In this document: piece by piece, positions 1-6,726 of the stretch | Layout of the letters: each line of letters begins with the position of its first letter | Position numbering within the stretch: position 1 is the stretch's first letter | Assembly (NCBI GenBank): GCA_903822375.1 | Contig: CAIJOU010000713.1 | Coordinates: 1 to 15,333 of the forward strand | Direction of reading: 5' to 3' | DNA length: 15,333 nt | Origin: Candidatus Hydrogenedentota bacterium | GTDB taxonomy: Bacteria > Hydrogenedentota > Hydrogenedentia > Hydrogenedentales > CAITNO01 | The notes under the pieces: model-generated | Database searches by the model: none | The model's input: the letters and a program-made list of their open reading frames with translations, nothing else | What the model was told of the DNA's origin: nothing | Program-made: the position numbers and the translations under genes

Positions 1-1001
1 CCATCAATGAAGCGCAGCACATCAAGGATAAACGCCGGATTGAACGCTATTTCCACGGCATCACCATCATAACTGGTCGTAATTTCATCCTCGAATTCAC
101 CGACTTCCGGCGTCTTGACCTGAACCTTGAGCGCACCGGTGCCTGCAATTACGCGCACACTTCGGAATTTGTCACTCGTAACCGCCAGCGACAAACGCAT
201 CGTCCGGATGAACTCGTCCGTGTTGACCACCACCTCACGGTCATGCTTTTTCGGCACGACAGCGTCATAATTCGGGAAATTGCCCTCAATCAGCGCCGAA
301 ACAATGCGCAACCTGTCAAGTGAAAAGGCCGCGTGACTCTCCTCCACCCACACATCCACCGTCGCGTCTCCATCCGAGGCCAGCAGGGTTTCCAATTCAT
401 GAATCATCTTCGCGGGAATGATTACCCGCACATCATTCGCGTCCACTTCTTCATCCGCCACCGCCATACTCATCCGCCGTCCGTCCGTCGCCACAACGGT
501 CAGCCTGCCCCCGCGCAATTCAAACAACAACCCGGTCAGGTTGTATCTTGACTGATCGCTGCAAATCGCAAAAGAAGTCTTCTGGAATATGTTCTTAAGC
601 ATGGACTGCTTGAGCACCATCGCGCCGGTTTCAGGGAAAATCTTTACCGGCGGAAACTCGTCCGGTGCCTGGCAGAACAACTTCGTGCAAACCTTGCCGC
701 AACGCAACTCCGCCACATTATTCTCTATAAGTTCCAATGTCACGTCAGCATCGGCGGGCAACTCGGCCAATATCATCGAAATGCGCTGGCACTGCACCGT
801 CATTGCCCCGGGCCGCTCCACCGCGCAATCCGTTTCCGATTCAATGCTGATTTTCAGGTCCGTTGCCGTCAGTTTCACCGACGACTCGCCCGTTTCCAAG
901 AGTATGTGCGACAAAATGGGCAACGCACTCTTGGAAGCCACCACGCTCTTGACCTTGTTCACCGCCGCCAGCAGGTCTTGACGAGAAAGGGTGATCTTCA
1001 T
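1..1001 (-). CDS. dnaN: DNA polymerase III beta subunit (sliding clamp), 3' end outside window
   Basis: The clamp is a ring-shaped dimer that tethers replicative polymerase to DNA. The 333 visible codons begin MKITLSRQDLLAAVNKV and continue with the family's landmarks: SKSALPILSHILLET near residue 25, LTATDLKISIE near 45, a domain-2 start around 130 (FAICSDQSRYNLTGLLFE), then VATDGRRMS near 170 and LIEGNFPNYDAVVP near 240. Domain 1, domain 2 and the start of domain 3 are present; the C-terminal end, normally a short M-P-x-R-L tail, lies beyond the left edge. The ATG at 999-1001 is supported by a GGAG seven bases upstream. The frame is open throughout. The gene abuts an intergenic region full of DnaA boxes, the usual dnaN-oriC arrangement. 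The identification is certain at family level. Confidence 0.97.
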   Translation of the reverse strand, partial: MKITLSRQDLLAAVNKVKSVVASKSALPILSHILLETGESSVKLTATDLKISIESETDCAVERPGAMTVQCQRISMILAELPADADVTLELIENNVAELRCGKVCTKLFCQAPDEFPPVKIFPETGAMVLKQSMLKNIFQKTSFAICSDQSRYNLTGLLFELRGGRLTVVATDGRRMSMAVADEEVDANDVRVIIPAKMIHELETLLASDGDATVDVWVEESHAAFSLDRLRIVSALIEGNFPNYDAVVPKKHDREVVVNTDEFIRTMRLSLAVTSDKFRSVRVIAGTGALKVQVKTPEVGEFEDEITTSYDGDAVEIAFNPAFILDVLRFID

Positions 1002-1059
1002 GAGACGTCTCCGTGCTTTAAGGTTGTCTGAAAACTTGTGCTCATCTTCTTGAGATCTT

Positions 1060-1087
1060 TCTATATATAACCCGTAGTACCCGTCAT
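1060..1087 (-). promoter_or_regulatory. Weak candidate promoter for dnaN
   Basis: On the minus strand, ATGACG (1082-1087) and TATAGA (1060-1065) are separated by 16 bases, upstream of the dnaN start at 1001. Each box matches the sigma70 consensus at four of six positions. The A/T run around 1060-1070 could instead be part of the origin's unwinding region, so this call is tentative. Confidence 0.3.
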
Positions 1088-1092
1088 AGGCC

Positions 1093-1618
1093 GGTGGATA
1101 CTGTTAAGAACCCACCTAAACATCCACACAGAAACGGGTTGTACAACTAATTCCCTGTGCATAACCCGGCAACTTATCCCCAGTCATTCACAGTAACGCA
1201 AAAAACTATCCAAGCTTTACATCGTTTGCCACCAAGCCGGTGGATAACTATTGCAGGTTATCCCACGTTTCCATTCATCTCTTCCACCGACCAATGTTGC
1301 GGAATGTTCCACGGTAATTACCGGGAGTTATCCCCAACACTTTTCCTTGTCAGAATTCAACTTAGAGCATCCCACGCTGCCCTTATCCCGACAACGTGGA
1401 ACATCGTCCTGTGCCCTATCCACCGTCCAATTACCGCAAGTCACCAAAAGCCATAACTAGTTTACTTTCAGCAACTTACAGATTTCGATACGCCGTCGTT
1501 GCCAAGTCACTAACAATTTCCTAACTCAATCCGGCACAACGACTTGCACCAAGAAAACTAATCTCTTTTCTTCCTACCGTTCTTACACACTTGACGGTTT
1601 ATCAACAACTTATCCACA
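1093..1618. other. Candidate chromosomal replication origin (oriC) with DnaA-box cluster
   Basis: This is the gene-free stretch upstream of dnaN. Perfect matches to the DnaA box TTATNCACA lie at 1156-1164 (minus, TTATGCACA) and 1610-1618 (plus, TTATCCACA). Single-mismatch boxes lie at 1174-1182 and 1328-1336 (both TTATCCCCA), 1184-1192 (TCATTCACA), 1239-1247 (minus, TTATCCACC) and 1599-1607 (TTATCAACA). Weaker ones lie at 1093-1101 (minus), 1120-1128, 1383-1391 and 1416-1424. Palindromes are GTTGTACAAC (1138-1147), CGGTAATTACCG (1312-1323), and inverted GGATAAC/GTTATCC arms at 1242-1248 and 1257-1263. Over 1501-1620 I count 38 A, 33 T, 38 C and 11 G (about 41% GC), well below the neighbouring genes. 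Melting candidates are 1058-1070 and roughly 1441-1607. The remaining 1619-1714 shows only an AAAACGTTTT palindrome (1697-1706). Confidence 0.82.
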
Positions 1619-1714
1619 CAGACGATGGTCAGTTTACCCCGGTGCACGCTCATGCTAGCAAAGGATCACGTTAAAAGCAAGCAAGGATGCACCCTCAAAA
1701 CGTTTTCTGCCGCA

Positions 1715-3628
1715 TTAGAGCCGAATGACACGCAGATATTCTTCCGGCGTTGTTATTCCCGCCCGAACCTTCCTTCGACACCGGTCTGCCATGGTTTTGA
1801 GATTCGCCGCTTTCATGATTTGCCCGGGCGATGCATCCTGCAGAATAAGCGTTCTAAGCTGTGGTGTCACCTCCAACACCTCGAAAACACCGGTCCGCCC
1901 TGAACTGCCCGTGAAATGGCATTCATGGCACCCTGTCCCCCGGTGCAACCGTCTCACGCTCAACGGCATACCCAGCGACACCAACAACTCCGGTGTCGGT
2001 TTGAACGGCGTTTTGCATTCCAGGCAAATCTTGCGGACCAATCGCTGCCCCACGATCCCTGTCAGCGCGCTGGAAATAAGAAACGACGGGACGCCCATGT
2101 TGCGCAGCGTGCTTATAGCCTCCACCGCGTCATTCGTATGCAGGGTGCTGAAGACCAAATGTCCCGTCATGGAGGCGCGCACCGCAATCTGCGCCGTTTC
2201 CTGGTCGCGAATCTCGCCGACCAGCAGCACATCGATGTCCTGACGCAGCGAGGCGCGCAGCATGTTCGCGAAAGTCAGCCCGATATCCGTGTCCACCTGC
2301 ACCTGGTTGATGCCCGAGAGCTGGTATTCCACCGGGTCTTCCAGCGTGACAATACTCTCTGTCATCACGTTCTTCTGATTGAGCGCCGCGTACAGCGTGG
2401 TCGTCTTGCCGCTGCCCGTCGGGCCGGTGACCAGAATCATTCCGTAGGGCTGTTCAATGAGCCGCAGCATCTTGGCCTCGTCGTCCTTTTCCAGGCCGAG
2501 ATCGCGCACACCGGACAGAACGGATGCCTGGTCCAGCAGGCGCAGCACAACACGTTCCCCAAGAAAGGTCGGAAGCGTTGCGACGCGCACATCCAAGTCG
2601 CGCCCGTTGACGGCCGTGCTGAAATGCCCGTCCTGCGGATGCCGCGTCTCCGTGATGTCCATGTCCGCCAGAATTTTCACGCGCGACACGGCCGCGCCGT
2701 GCAGTGTCCGCGGAATGCTCATCACGTCATGCAGAATCCCGTCGATGCGGTAGCGCACGCGCGTTTCCGGATCCTGCGGGTCGAGATGCACATCCGTCGC
2801 GTCCGCGTTTACCGCGCCCTCCATGATGGCGTTCACCATCTTTATGATTGACGCGCCCGACGCCTGCCGCGCCACCTCGGTAAACCGTTCACTTTCCGCC
2901 GCCTTTGCGTTGCCGGGCGGGACGCTGCTGTCTTTCGTCGGTTCCACAGGCTTCGTGTCCATGACCGGATCCTCCGCGGAATAGTCGTCTTCCGCCAGTT
3001 CGCGGTAGCGTGCCCGTATTTCATCCTCCATATCGGCGCAGGCCGTGAGCACCACTTCGATCCGGCGCCCGAGCATGACGCCCACATTCTTGGCGCGCTC
3101 GCGCGCCTGCGGCAGCGTGGCCAGCACGGTGACGCGGTCGCCCTCCGCGTGTATAGGCAGCAGTCCGTTCTTCAGGGCGATGTGCTCCGGAATGGCCTCC
3201 AGCGCCGCCGCATCGCTCGGTGTCTTCTCGAAGTCCGCGTAGTCGATGCCATGATGCTTCGCCATCACGGTCGCAATGTCTCCGCGCGAGACAAAACCGC
3301 TTTCCGAAAGAATGCTTCCCAGCAGACGCCCGCTTCGCTTCTGTTCCGCCATCACGGCGTCCAACTGCGCGCGCGTGAGCCTGCCGCCGTGCACCAGCGC
3401 CTCACCAAGGGAATCATGCGCCTCGCGCGCCGCGCGCGAGTGAAATTCGTAGCGCAGCACGTTGTCCAGGGCCTCGAAGGTGATCTTGCGCTGCGCGATG
3501 AGCTGTTTGTACCACGGCACGCCGCTGCGCGCCTCCGATGCCCGCGCGCTGTCCAGATCCTCGCGCGTGATCAAGTCCTGCTTGATGAGCTGCTCGCCCT
3601 GGTTCTTTTCCTTCGTTTCATCTGCCAT
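1715..3628 (-). CDS. Type IV pilus / type II secretion assembly ATPase (PilB/GspE family)
   Basis: A 637-residue cytoplasmic hexameric ATPase that powers pilus extension (PilB) or type II secretion (GspE). In order it has a short N-terminal helical segment (about 10-60), a full MshEN/T2SSE_N-type domain (about 73-208, with LGSILSESGFVSRGDIATVMA), an acidic linker (211-248), then the motor. Motor motifs are an Asp-box region near 278-297 (TDVHLDPQD to VRYRIDG), Walker A GPTGSGKT 402-409, Walker B LLVGEIRD 468-475, a His-box TGHLVFSTLHTNDA 488-501, and zinc-type cysteine pairs C535/C538 and C567/C570. All key residues are present. PilB and GspE cannot be told apart here because no pilC, pilT, pilin or secretin gene is adjacent. 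The start ATG has only a weak upstream AAGGG. The gene lies 39 bases downstream of nagB and points at the origin. Confidence 0.93.
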   Translation of the reverse strand: MADETKEKNQGEQLIKQDLITREDLDSARASEARSGVPWYKQLIAQRKITFEALDNVLRYEFHSRAAREAHDSLGEALVHGGRLTRAQLDAVMAEQKRSGRLLGSILSESGFVSRGDIATVMAKHHGIDYADFEKTPSDAAALEAIPEHIALKNGLLPIHAEGDRVTVLATLPQARERAKNVGVMLGRRIEVVLTACADMEDEIRARYRELAEDDYSAEDPVMDTKPVEPTKDSSVPPGNAKAAESERFTEVARQASGASIIKMVNAIMEGAVNADATDVHLDPQDPETRVRYRIDGILHDVMSIPRTLHGAAVSRVKILADMDITETRHPQDGHFSTAVNGRDLDVRVATLPTFLGERVVLRLLDQASVLSGVRDLGLEKDDEAKMLRLIEQPYGMILVTGPTGSGKTTTLYAALNQKNVMTESIVTLEDPVEYQLSGINQVQVDTDIGLTFANMLRASLRQDIDVLLVGEIRDQETAQIAVRASMTGHLVFSTLHTNDAVEAISTLRNMGVPSFLISSALTGIVGQRLVRKICLECKTPFKPTPELLVSLGMPLSVRRLHRGTGCHECHFTGSSGRTGVFEVLEVTPQLRTLILQDASPGQIMKAANLKTMADRCRRKVRAGITTPEEYLRVIRL

Positions 3629-3667
3629 ATGGAGGCCCTTGGCCGGCCGTTGCCCAATGCCGGAGCG

Positions 3668-4459
3668 CTACAGATTCTGATAGGCGGACCACTGCGGATC
3701 GTTCTCGAAAATCCAGCGGTAGTATTCCTTCTGCTCAAGCAGGTCGCCCGCGTTTTCATCCACCACCACCGTGCAGTCGGAGTGCAGTTGCAGCGCCGTC
3801 GCCGAAATCATCGATGTGACCGGCCCCTCCACCGCCTTCGCCAGAACGCGCGCCTTGCTCGACCCCGTCACCAGCATAAGGCACTGGTCTGCCTCAAGAA
3901 TCGTGCCCACACCCATCGTGATTGCGAGCCGCGGCATTTCCGCCGGGTTGCGGAACAGCGGCGAATTCTGCTCCACCGTCTTGGGCGTGAGCGCCTTCAC
4001 ACGCGTGCGCGAGAACATCGCCGACAGCGGCTCGTTGAACCCGATATGGCCCGACGCGCCGACGCTGAGCAGTTGCAGGTCAATGCCGCCCACATCCTTG
4101 ATGAGCGCGTCATAGGCCGCGCCCGCGGATTCCGGGTCCGCCGCCATGCCGTCCGGCAGGTGCGTGTTGCGCGGATCGATGTTGACCTTCGAGAACAGGT
4201 GGTGGTTCATGTAATAACGGTAGGAGCTTTCATGCGTCGGCGGCAGACCCACGTATTCGTCCAGATTGAAGGTCACCGTCAGCGAAAAGTCCAGGCCTTC
4301 TTCCCGGTGCATCCGCACGAGCCGCGCATACACCGCCTCCATCGTCCGGCCCGTGGCCAGGCCCAGCACGGAGTTTGGCTTGCGCTGCAGCTGGCCTGCG
4401 ATCACCCGCGCGGTGAGTTCGACGGCCTTCTCTTTCGTCTCCAGCAAAATGACCTGCAT
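3668..4459 (-). CDS. nagB: Glucosamine-6-phosphate deaminase
   Basis: Converts glucosamine-6-phosphate to fructose-6-phosphate plus ammonia, feeding amino sugars from cell wall or chitin into glycolysis. The 263-residue product matches the family length (266 in E. coli). Visible motifs are LGLATGRT (32-39) for phosphate binding, TFNLDEYVGL (63-72) carrying the catalytic Asp67, GHIGFNEP (137-144) with His138 and Glu143, SRTRVKAL (150-157), and MGVGTILEA (182-190). The position of E. coli Asp141 is Ser136 here (GASGHIG), whereas the family usually has Asp or Asn. The frame is open 55 codons further upstream, but that extension crosses the palindromic repeat and resembles nothing; the chosen ATG at 4457-4459 has a GGAG eight bases upstream and matches the family's N-terminus. 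No other amino-sugar gene is nearby. Confidence 0.93.
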   Translation of the reverse strand: MQVILLETKEKAVELTARVIAGQLQRKPNSVLGLATGRTMEAVYARLVRMHREEGLDFSLTVTFNLDEYVGLPPTHESSYRYYMNHHLFSKVNIDPRNTHLPDGMAADPESAGAAYDALIKDVGGIDLQLLSVGASGHIGFNEPLSAMFSRTRVKALTPKTVEQNSPLFRNPAEMPRLAITMGVGTILEADQCLMLVTGSSKARVLAKAVEGPVTSMISATALQLHSDCTVVVDENAGDLLEQKEYYRWIFENDPQWSAYQNL

Positions 4460-4520
4460 GATTACTACTCCGCTTGTCCCTTTATTATGGCAGAACTCTG
4501 CGCGCAAGGGTATTCCCCTC

Positions 4521-4583
4521 CTGGGCGCGCCAATCTCCTGATTGGCTCCGGAAAAATGCCAATCGGGAGATTGGCGCGCCCAG
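4521..4583. repeat. Nested palindromic element (26-base arms)
   Basis: The arms at 4521-4546 and 4558-4583 are reverse complements at 25 of 26 positions, around an 11-base loop (4547-4557). Each arm contains GGCGCGCC and a smaller inverted repeat CCAATC-4-GATTGG (4530-4545 and 4559-4574), so a cruciform with side hairpins is possible. It lies between the DUF2752 stop (4587) and the nagB start. Neither side carries a good T-run, so it is not a classical intrinsic terminator. A REP- or MITE-like interspersed element is the leading idea; no second copy is in the window. Confidence 0.85.
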
Positions 4584-4586
4584 GTT

Positions 4587-5033
4587 TTACGGCAACGGCC
4601 CCCAGATGTTGCGCAGGATTCCAAAGAGGGCCATCGCCGCCAATAACGCCATGACCTGCCACCCGCGCGGCGCCACGCCGGGGACCCGCACGCCCCCCAG
4701 AACCCGAAGCGCGTAGGCCGCGTAGGCGTAGCCGGCGAGCGGAAGAAAGACGAGCACAGCGAACGGGTTCAGCCGCAACGCGGCGGCGAAATGTCCATGA
4801 AGCAGTTCGTGCAGCGCGCGTTGCCCCCCGCAGCCCGGACAGTACAAGCCGGTGAGGCGGTGGAACGGGCATACCCAGAAGCCACCCGAGGTGGCCGGGT
4901 CGAAAAGATAGAACAAGAGCAGCCCGGCACCCAAAACGCCTGACAAAAGGGCGAGCGAACAGCCTTCACGCGGGGGGCCGCCGTCCGGAGTGCCGCCCGG
5001 CTCGCCGCTCTGGTTGGCAATTGTCTGACTCAT
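4587..5033 (-). CDS. DUF2752 family small membrane protein
   Basis: A 148-residue predicted inner-membrane protein of unknown function. The DUF2752 signature is clear: CPFHRLTGLYCPGCGGQRAL (55-74), followed by a HELLHGHFAAALRLNP segment to residue 90. Cys55, Cys65 and Cys68 form the typical conserved cysteines; metal binding or redox use is possible but unproven. Hydrophobic segments lie at about 27-46, 91-112 and 126-139. The first 22 residues are polar and Gly/Pro rich. The ATG at 5031-5033 has no Shine-Dalgarno sequence, but TATAGT ends eight bases upstream, so the mRNA may be leaderless. It heads a minus-strand run with nagB and pilB but is separated from nagB by 127 bases and the palindromic element. 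Confidence 0.88.
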   Translation of the reverse strand: MSQTIANQSGEPGGTPDGGPPREGCSLALLSGVLGAGLLLFYLFDPATSGGFWVCPFHRLTGLYCPGCGGQRALHELLHGHFAAALRLNPFAVLVFLPLAGYAYAAYALRVLGGVRVPGVAPRGWQVMALLAAMALFGILRNIWGPLP

Positions 5034-5041
5034 GACAACAC

Positions 5042-5070
5042 ACTATACCGCACGCGGCATTGACGCTCCA
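5042..5070 (-). promoter_or_regulatory. Candidate leaderless promoter for the DUF2752 gene
   Basis: On the minus strand, TATAGT (5042-5047) ends eight bases before the ATG, with TGGAGC (5065-5070) 17 bases further up. The -10 matches five of six positions and the -35 three of six. Transcription would start at or next to the ATG, which would explain the absence of a ribosome binding site. Confidence 0.4.
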
Positions 5071-5088
5071 TTCCGTTGGTGTTATTGT
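5060..5088 (+). promoter_or_regulatory. Sigma70-type promoter for the membrane-protein pair
   Basis: TTGACG (5060-5065, five of six matches) and TATTGT (5083-5088, four of six) are separated by the ideal 17 bases. The start would fall near 5095, giving a leader of about 50 bases with AAGGGAG at 5132-5138 before the ATG at 5145. It overlaps the divergent minus-strand promoter candidate, so the two could interfere. Confidence 0.55.
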
Positions 5089-5144
5089 GTGGCATAAAGA
5101 GCAACTGCGCCCGGGGTTTGCAGGGCGCAAAAAGGGAGACGTTT

Positions 5145-5798
5145 ATGAACGGGACCACAATAAAGTTCGACTTGGGTCAATTGTTCCGCCAGTCATGGGA
5201 GGTATACAAGAAGAATGTCGGCCCGCTGCTCGGTGCGACCGTCGCAATGTGGGCGGTTGTCATTGTCGGCATGACCGTGGTGAGCATGATTGTGAGAATT
5301 GGGCCCCTGGCCTCTTCCATCCTGCTGGGTCCGCTGCAGCTGGGCCTTTACAAGATGGTCCGCCAGGCGCTGAAGAACGAGCCGGTGGACTTCAGCCTGC
5401 TCTTCTCGGGGTTCTCGCGCGTTCCAGACGCCTATGTAGCCGGGTTGCTGATCGGGGTGTTCACAGGCCTTGGGACGTTTTTCTGCGTCGTGCCCGGCCT
5501 GATCATAGGCACGGTTTACAGCTGCACCTATCTCTTCATGAATGAAAAGAACCTCGCTTTCTGGGATGCCATGGAGGCGAGCCGCAAGATGGCGATGAAC
5601 AACCCCGGACAGTGGGTTATCCTGACCCTTGCCCTGTTCGCGCTTAACCTTGTCACCGTGGTCACCTGTGGACTCGGGCTGCTGGTCACTGTGCCGATGA
5701 CCTACATCATCATTGCCATGGCCTATGACCTTGAACAGAACGCCGTGATTGATGTGGCGTCGGCTCCGGTCGCGTCTGCGGAACCGCCGTCAGCCTGA
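5145..5798 (+). CDS. Predicted integral membrane protein, tandem paralogue 1
   Basis: A 217-residue multi-pass membrane protein of unknown function. Hydrophobic segments lie at about 27-50, 54-70, 96-130, 156-180 and 182-193. The layout resembles DUF975/YciC-like membrane families: a conserved LLFSGFSR (85-92), a DAMEASRKMAMNNPGQW (141-157) amphipathic segment, and an AMAYD end to the last helix. That assignment is by pattern only. The ATG is chosen for AAGGGAG six bases upstream; an open frame from 5076 has no such support. The next gene has the same architecture and is clearly a paralogue. The last 20 residues are an Ala/Pro-rich tail that the paralogue lacks. Confidence 0.85.
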   Translation: MNGTTIKFDLGQLFRQSWEVYKKNVGPLLGATVAMWAVVIVGMTVVSMIVRIGPLASSILLGPLQLGLYKMVRQALKNEPVDFSLLFSGFSRVPDAYVAGLLIGVFTGLGTFFCVVPGLIIGTVYSCTYLFMNEKNLAFWDAMEASRKMAMNNPGQWVILTLALFALNLVTVVTCGLGLLVTVPMTYIIIAMAYDLEQNAVIDVASAPVASAEPPSA

Positions 5799-5818
5799 TT
5801 CTCACGTTCAACGTTTGG

Positions 5819-5848
5819 AGCGCCGCGCGGACGGTTTCGCGCGGCGCT
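5819..5848. terminator. GC-rich hairpin between the two membrane-protein genes
   Basis: Perfect 11-base arms (5819-5829 and 5838-5848) enclose an 8-base loop, in the 87-base gap between the paralogues. No T-run follows, so it may be a Rho-assisted terminator, an attenuator or an mRNA-stabilising stem that lowers expression of the second gene relative to the first. Confidence 0.55.
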
Positions 5849-5885
5849 GTCCATTGGGCTGCACGAACGGCAGGAAGTGACCGAC

Positions 5886-6542
5886 ATGCAAAAGCCCGCA
5901 TTTCCACTGGGTGAAATGGTGTCCGCCGCGTGGCGGGTTTTCACCGGCCATTTCATGCTGCTGTTCTTTGGCCATCTGCTCATCAACCTGATCCTGTCCA
6001 GCGGACCCGGCTTTTTCATCGTCGGTCCGTTGTGGTACGGATTGTGCGCCGTGGCACTGCTCGCCGTCCGCGGTCTGCCCCTGAAGATAGACGATCTGTT
6101 TTCGGGGTTCCGGAGTTTCCTGCCCACGCTGGTGGTCGGCCTGCTGATGACGGCGCTCATCCTTGGCGCGTGTCTTCTGCTGGCGGTTCCGACGGTCCTG
6201 GCGACACTGCTGGCATGGTCCACCCAGTCGGTTCCGCTCACGGTCATCACGCTCTCCGTGGGCATGACTCTGTCGCTGGTGCCGATCTGCGTTGTGCTGT
6301 TCTTCTACGCGCCCGCCTTCTTCATTCTGTTCGACGGGGAGACGGACCCTCTCAAGGCGATGAAGGCCAGCCGCAAGATGGTCTGGAACAACGCGGGGCA
6401 ATGGCTCGGCCTCTGGGCGGCGCTTTCTTTGCTGCACGTGGCGGGATTATTGCTTTGCTGCGTGGGCATCTATGTGGTCACGCCCTGGATGGTCGTGGTG
6501 CTGGCGATGGCCTATCAGCGCGAAAAGCAGGCTGCGGGCTGA
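5886..6542 (+). CDS. Predicted integral membrane protein, tandem paralogue 2
   Basis: A 218-residue multi-pass membrane protein, paralogous to the gene just upstream. Shared landmarks are VGPLWYGL (46-53; GPLQLGLY in the first), LFSGFRSF (71-78; LFSGFSR), AMKASRKMVWNNAGQW (158-173; AMEASRKMAMNNPGQW) and a Cys-Gly helix ending LAMAY (206-210). Hydrophobic stretches at about 22-40, 52-62, 80-110, 118-148 and 175-210 predict four to six transmembrane helices. A GTG at 5877 is in frame, but AGGAAG (5872-5877) sits eight bases before the ATG at 5886, which is therefore preferred. Function is unknown; the twin arrangement suggests a heteromeric complex or divergence after duplication. The 184 bases after it (6543-6726) show nothing I can name. 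Confidence 0.85.
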   Translation: MQKPAFPLGEMVSAAWRVFTGHFMLLFFGHLLINLILSSGPGFFIVGPLWYGLCAVALLAVRGLPLKIDDLFSGFRSFLPTLVVGLLMTALILGACLLLAVPTVLATLLAWSTQSVPLTVITLSVGMTLSLVPICVVLFFYAPAFFILFDGETDPLKAMKASRKMVWNNAGQWLGLWAALSLLHVAGLLLCCVGIYVVTPWMVVVLAMAYQREKQAAG

Positions 6543-6726
6543 CGTAAGAACCCATGGGATCGCATGACCTTTTCGCCCGTACTTGAGAGGAAAGCAACAG
6601 CGGAAAGGACAGGTCGGCTGTCACCGGGAAGACGGGTTCCGTCAGCGTCGTTTGGGCCCTTCAAGTCGGTCCTTTTCCTGGCTTGGGAGAGGAACGCCCA
6701 GGGCTTGGGGGCTCTTCACAGGGAGA

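Noticed and set aside
1157..1460. Small plus-strand open frames within the origin region
   Set aside because: No ribosome site, no known motif, and they overlap several DnaA boxes in G-poor DNA.
1082..1618. Repeats near dnaN as a CRISPR array or plasmid iterons
   Set aside because: The repeats are 9-mers in both orientations with irregular spacing and match the DnaA box, and the adjacent gene is chromosomal dnaN; no cas or rep gene is present.
4460..4624. 55-codon upstream extension of nagB
   Set aside because: It passes through the palindromic element and overlaps the end of the DUF2752 gene; the internal ATG at 4457-4459 has a good ribosome site and the family N-terminus.
3149..4654. Plus-strand open frame of 501 codons across pilB and nagB
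   Set aside because: It runs antisense through two genes with complete family motifs and is Arg/His-rich without any domain.
6543..6726. tRNA, small RNA or terminator between the membrane protein and folD
   Set aside because: No cloverleaf, no strong stem with a T-run and no conserved motif could be made out.
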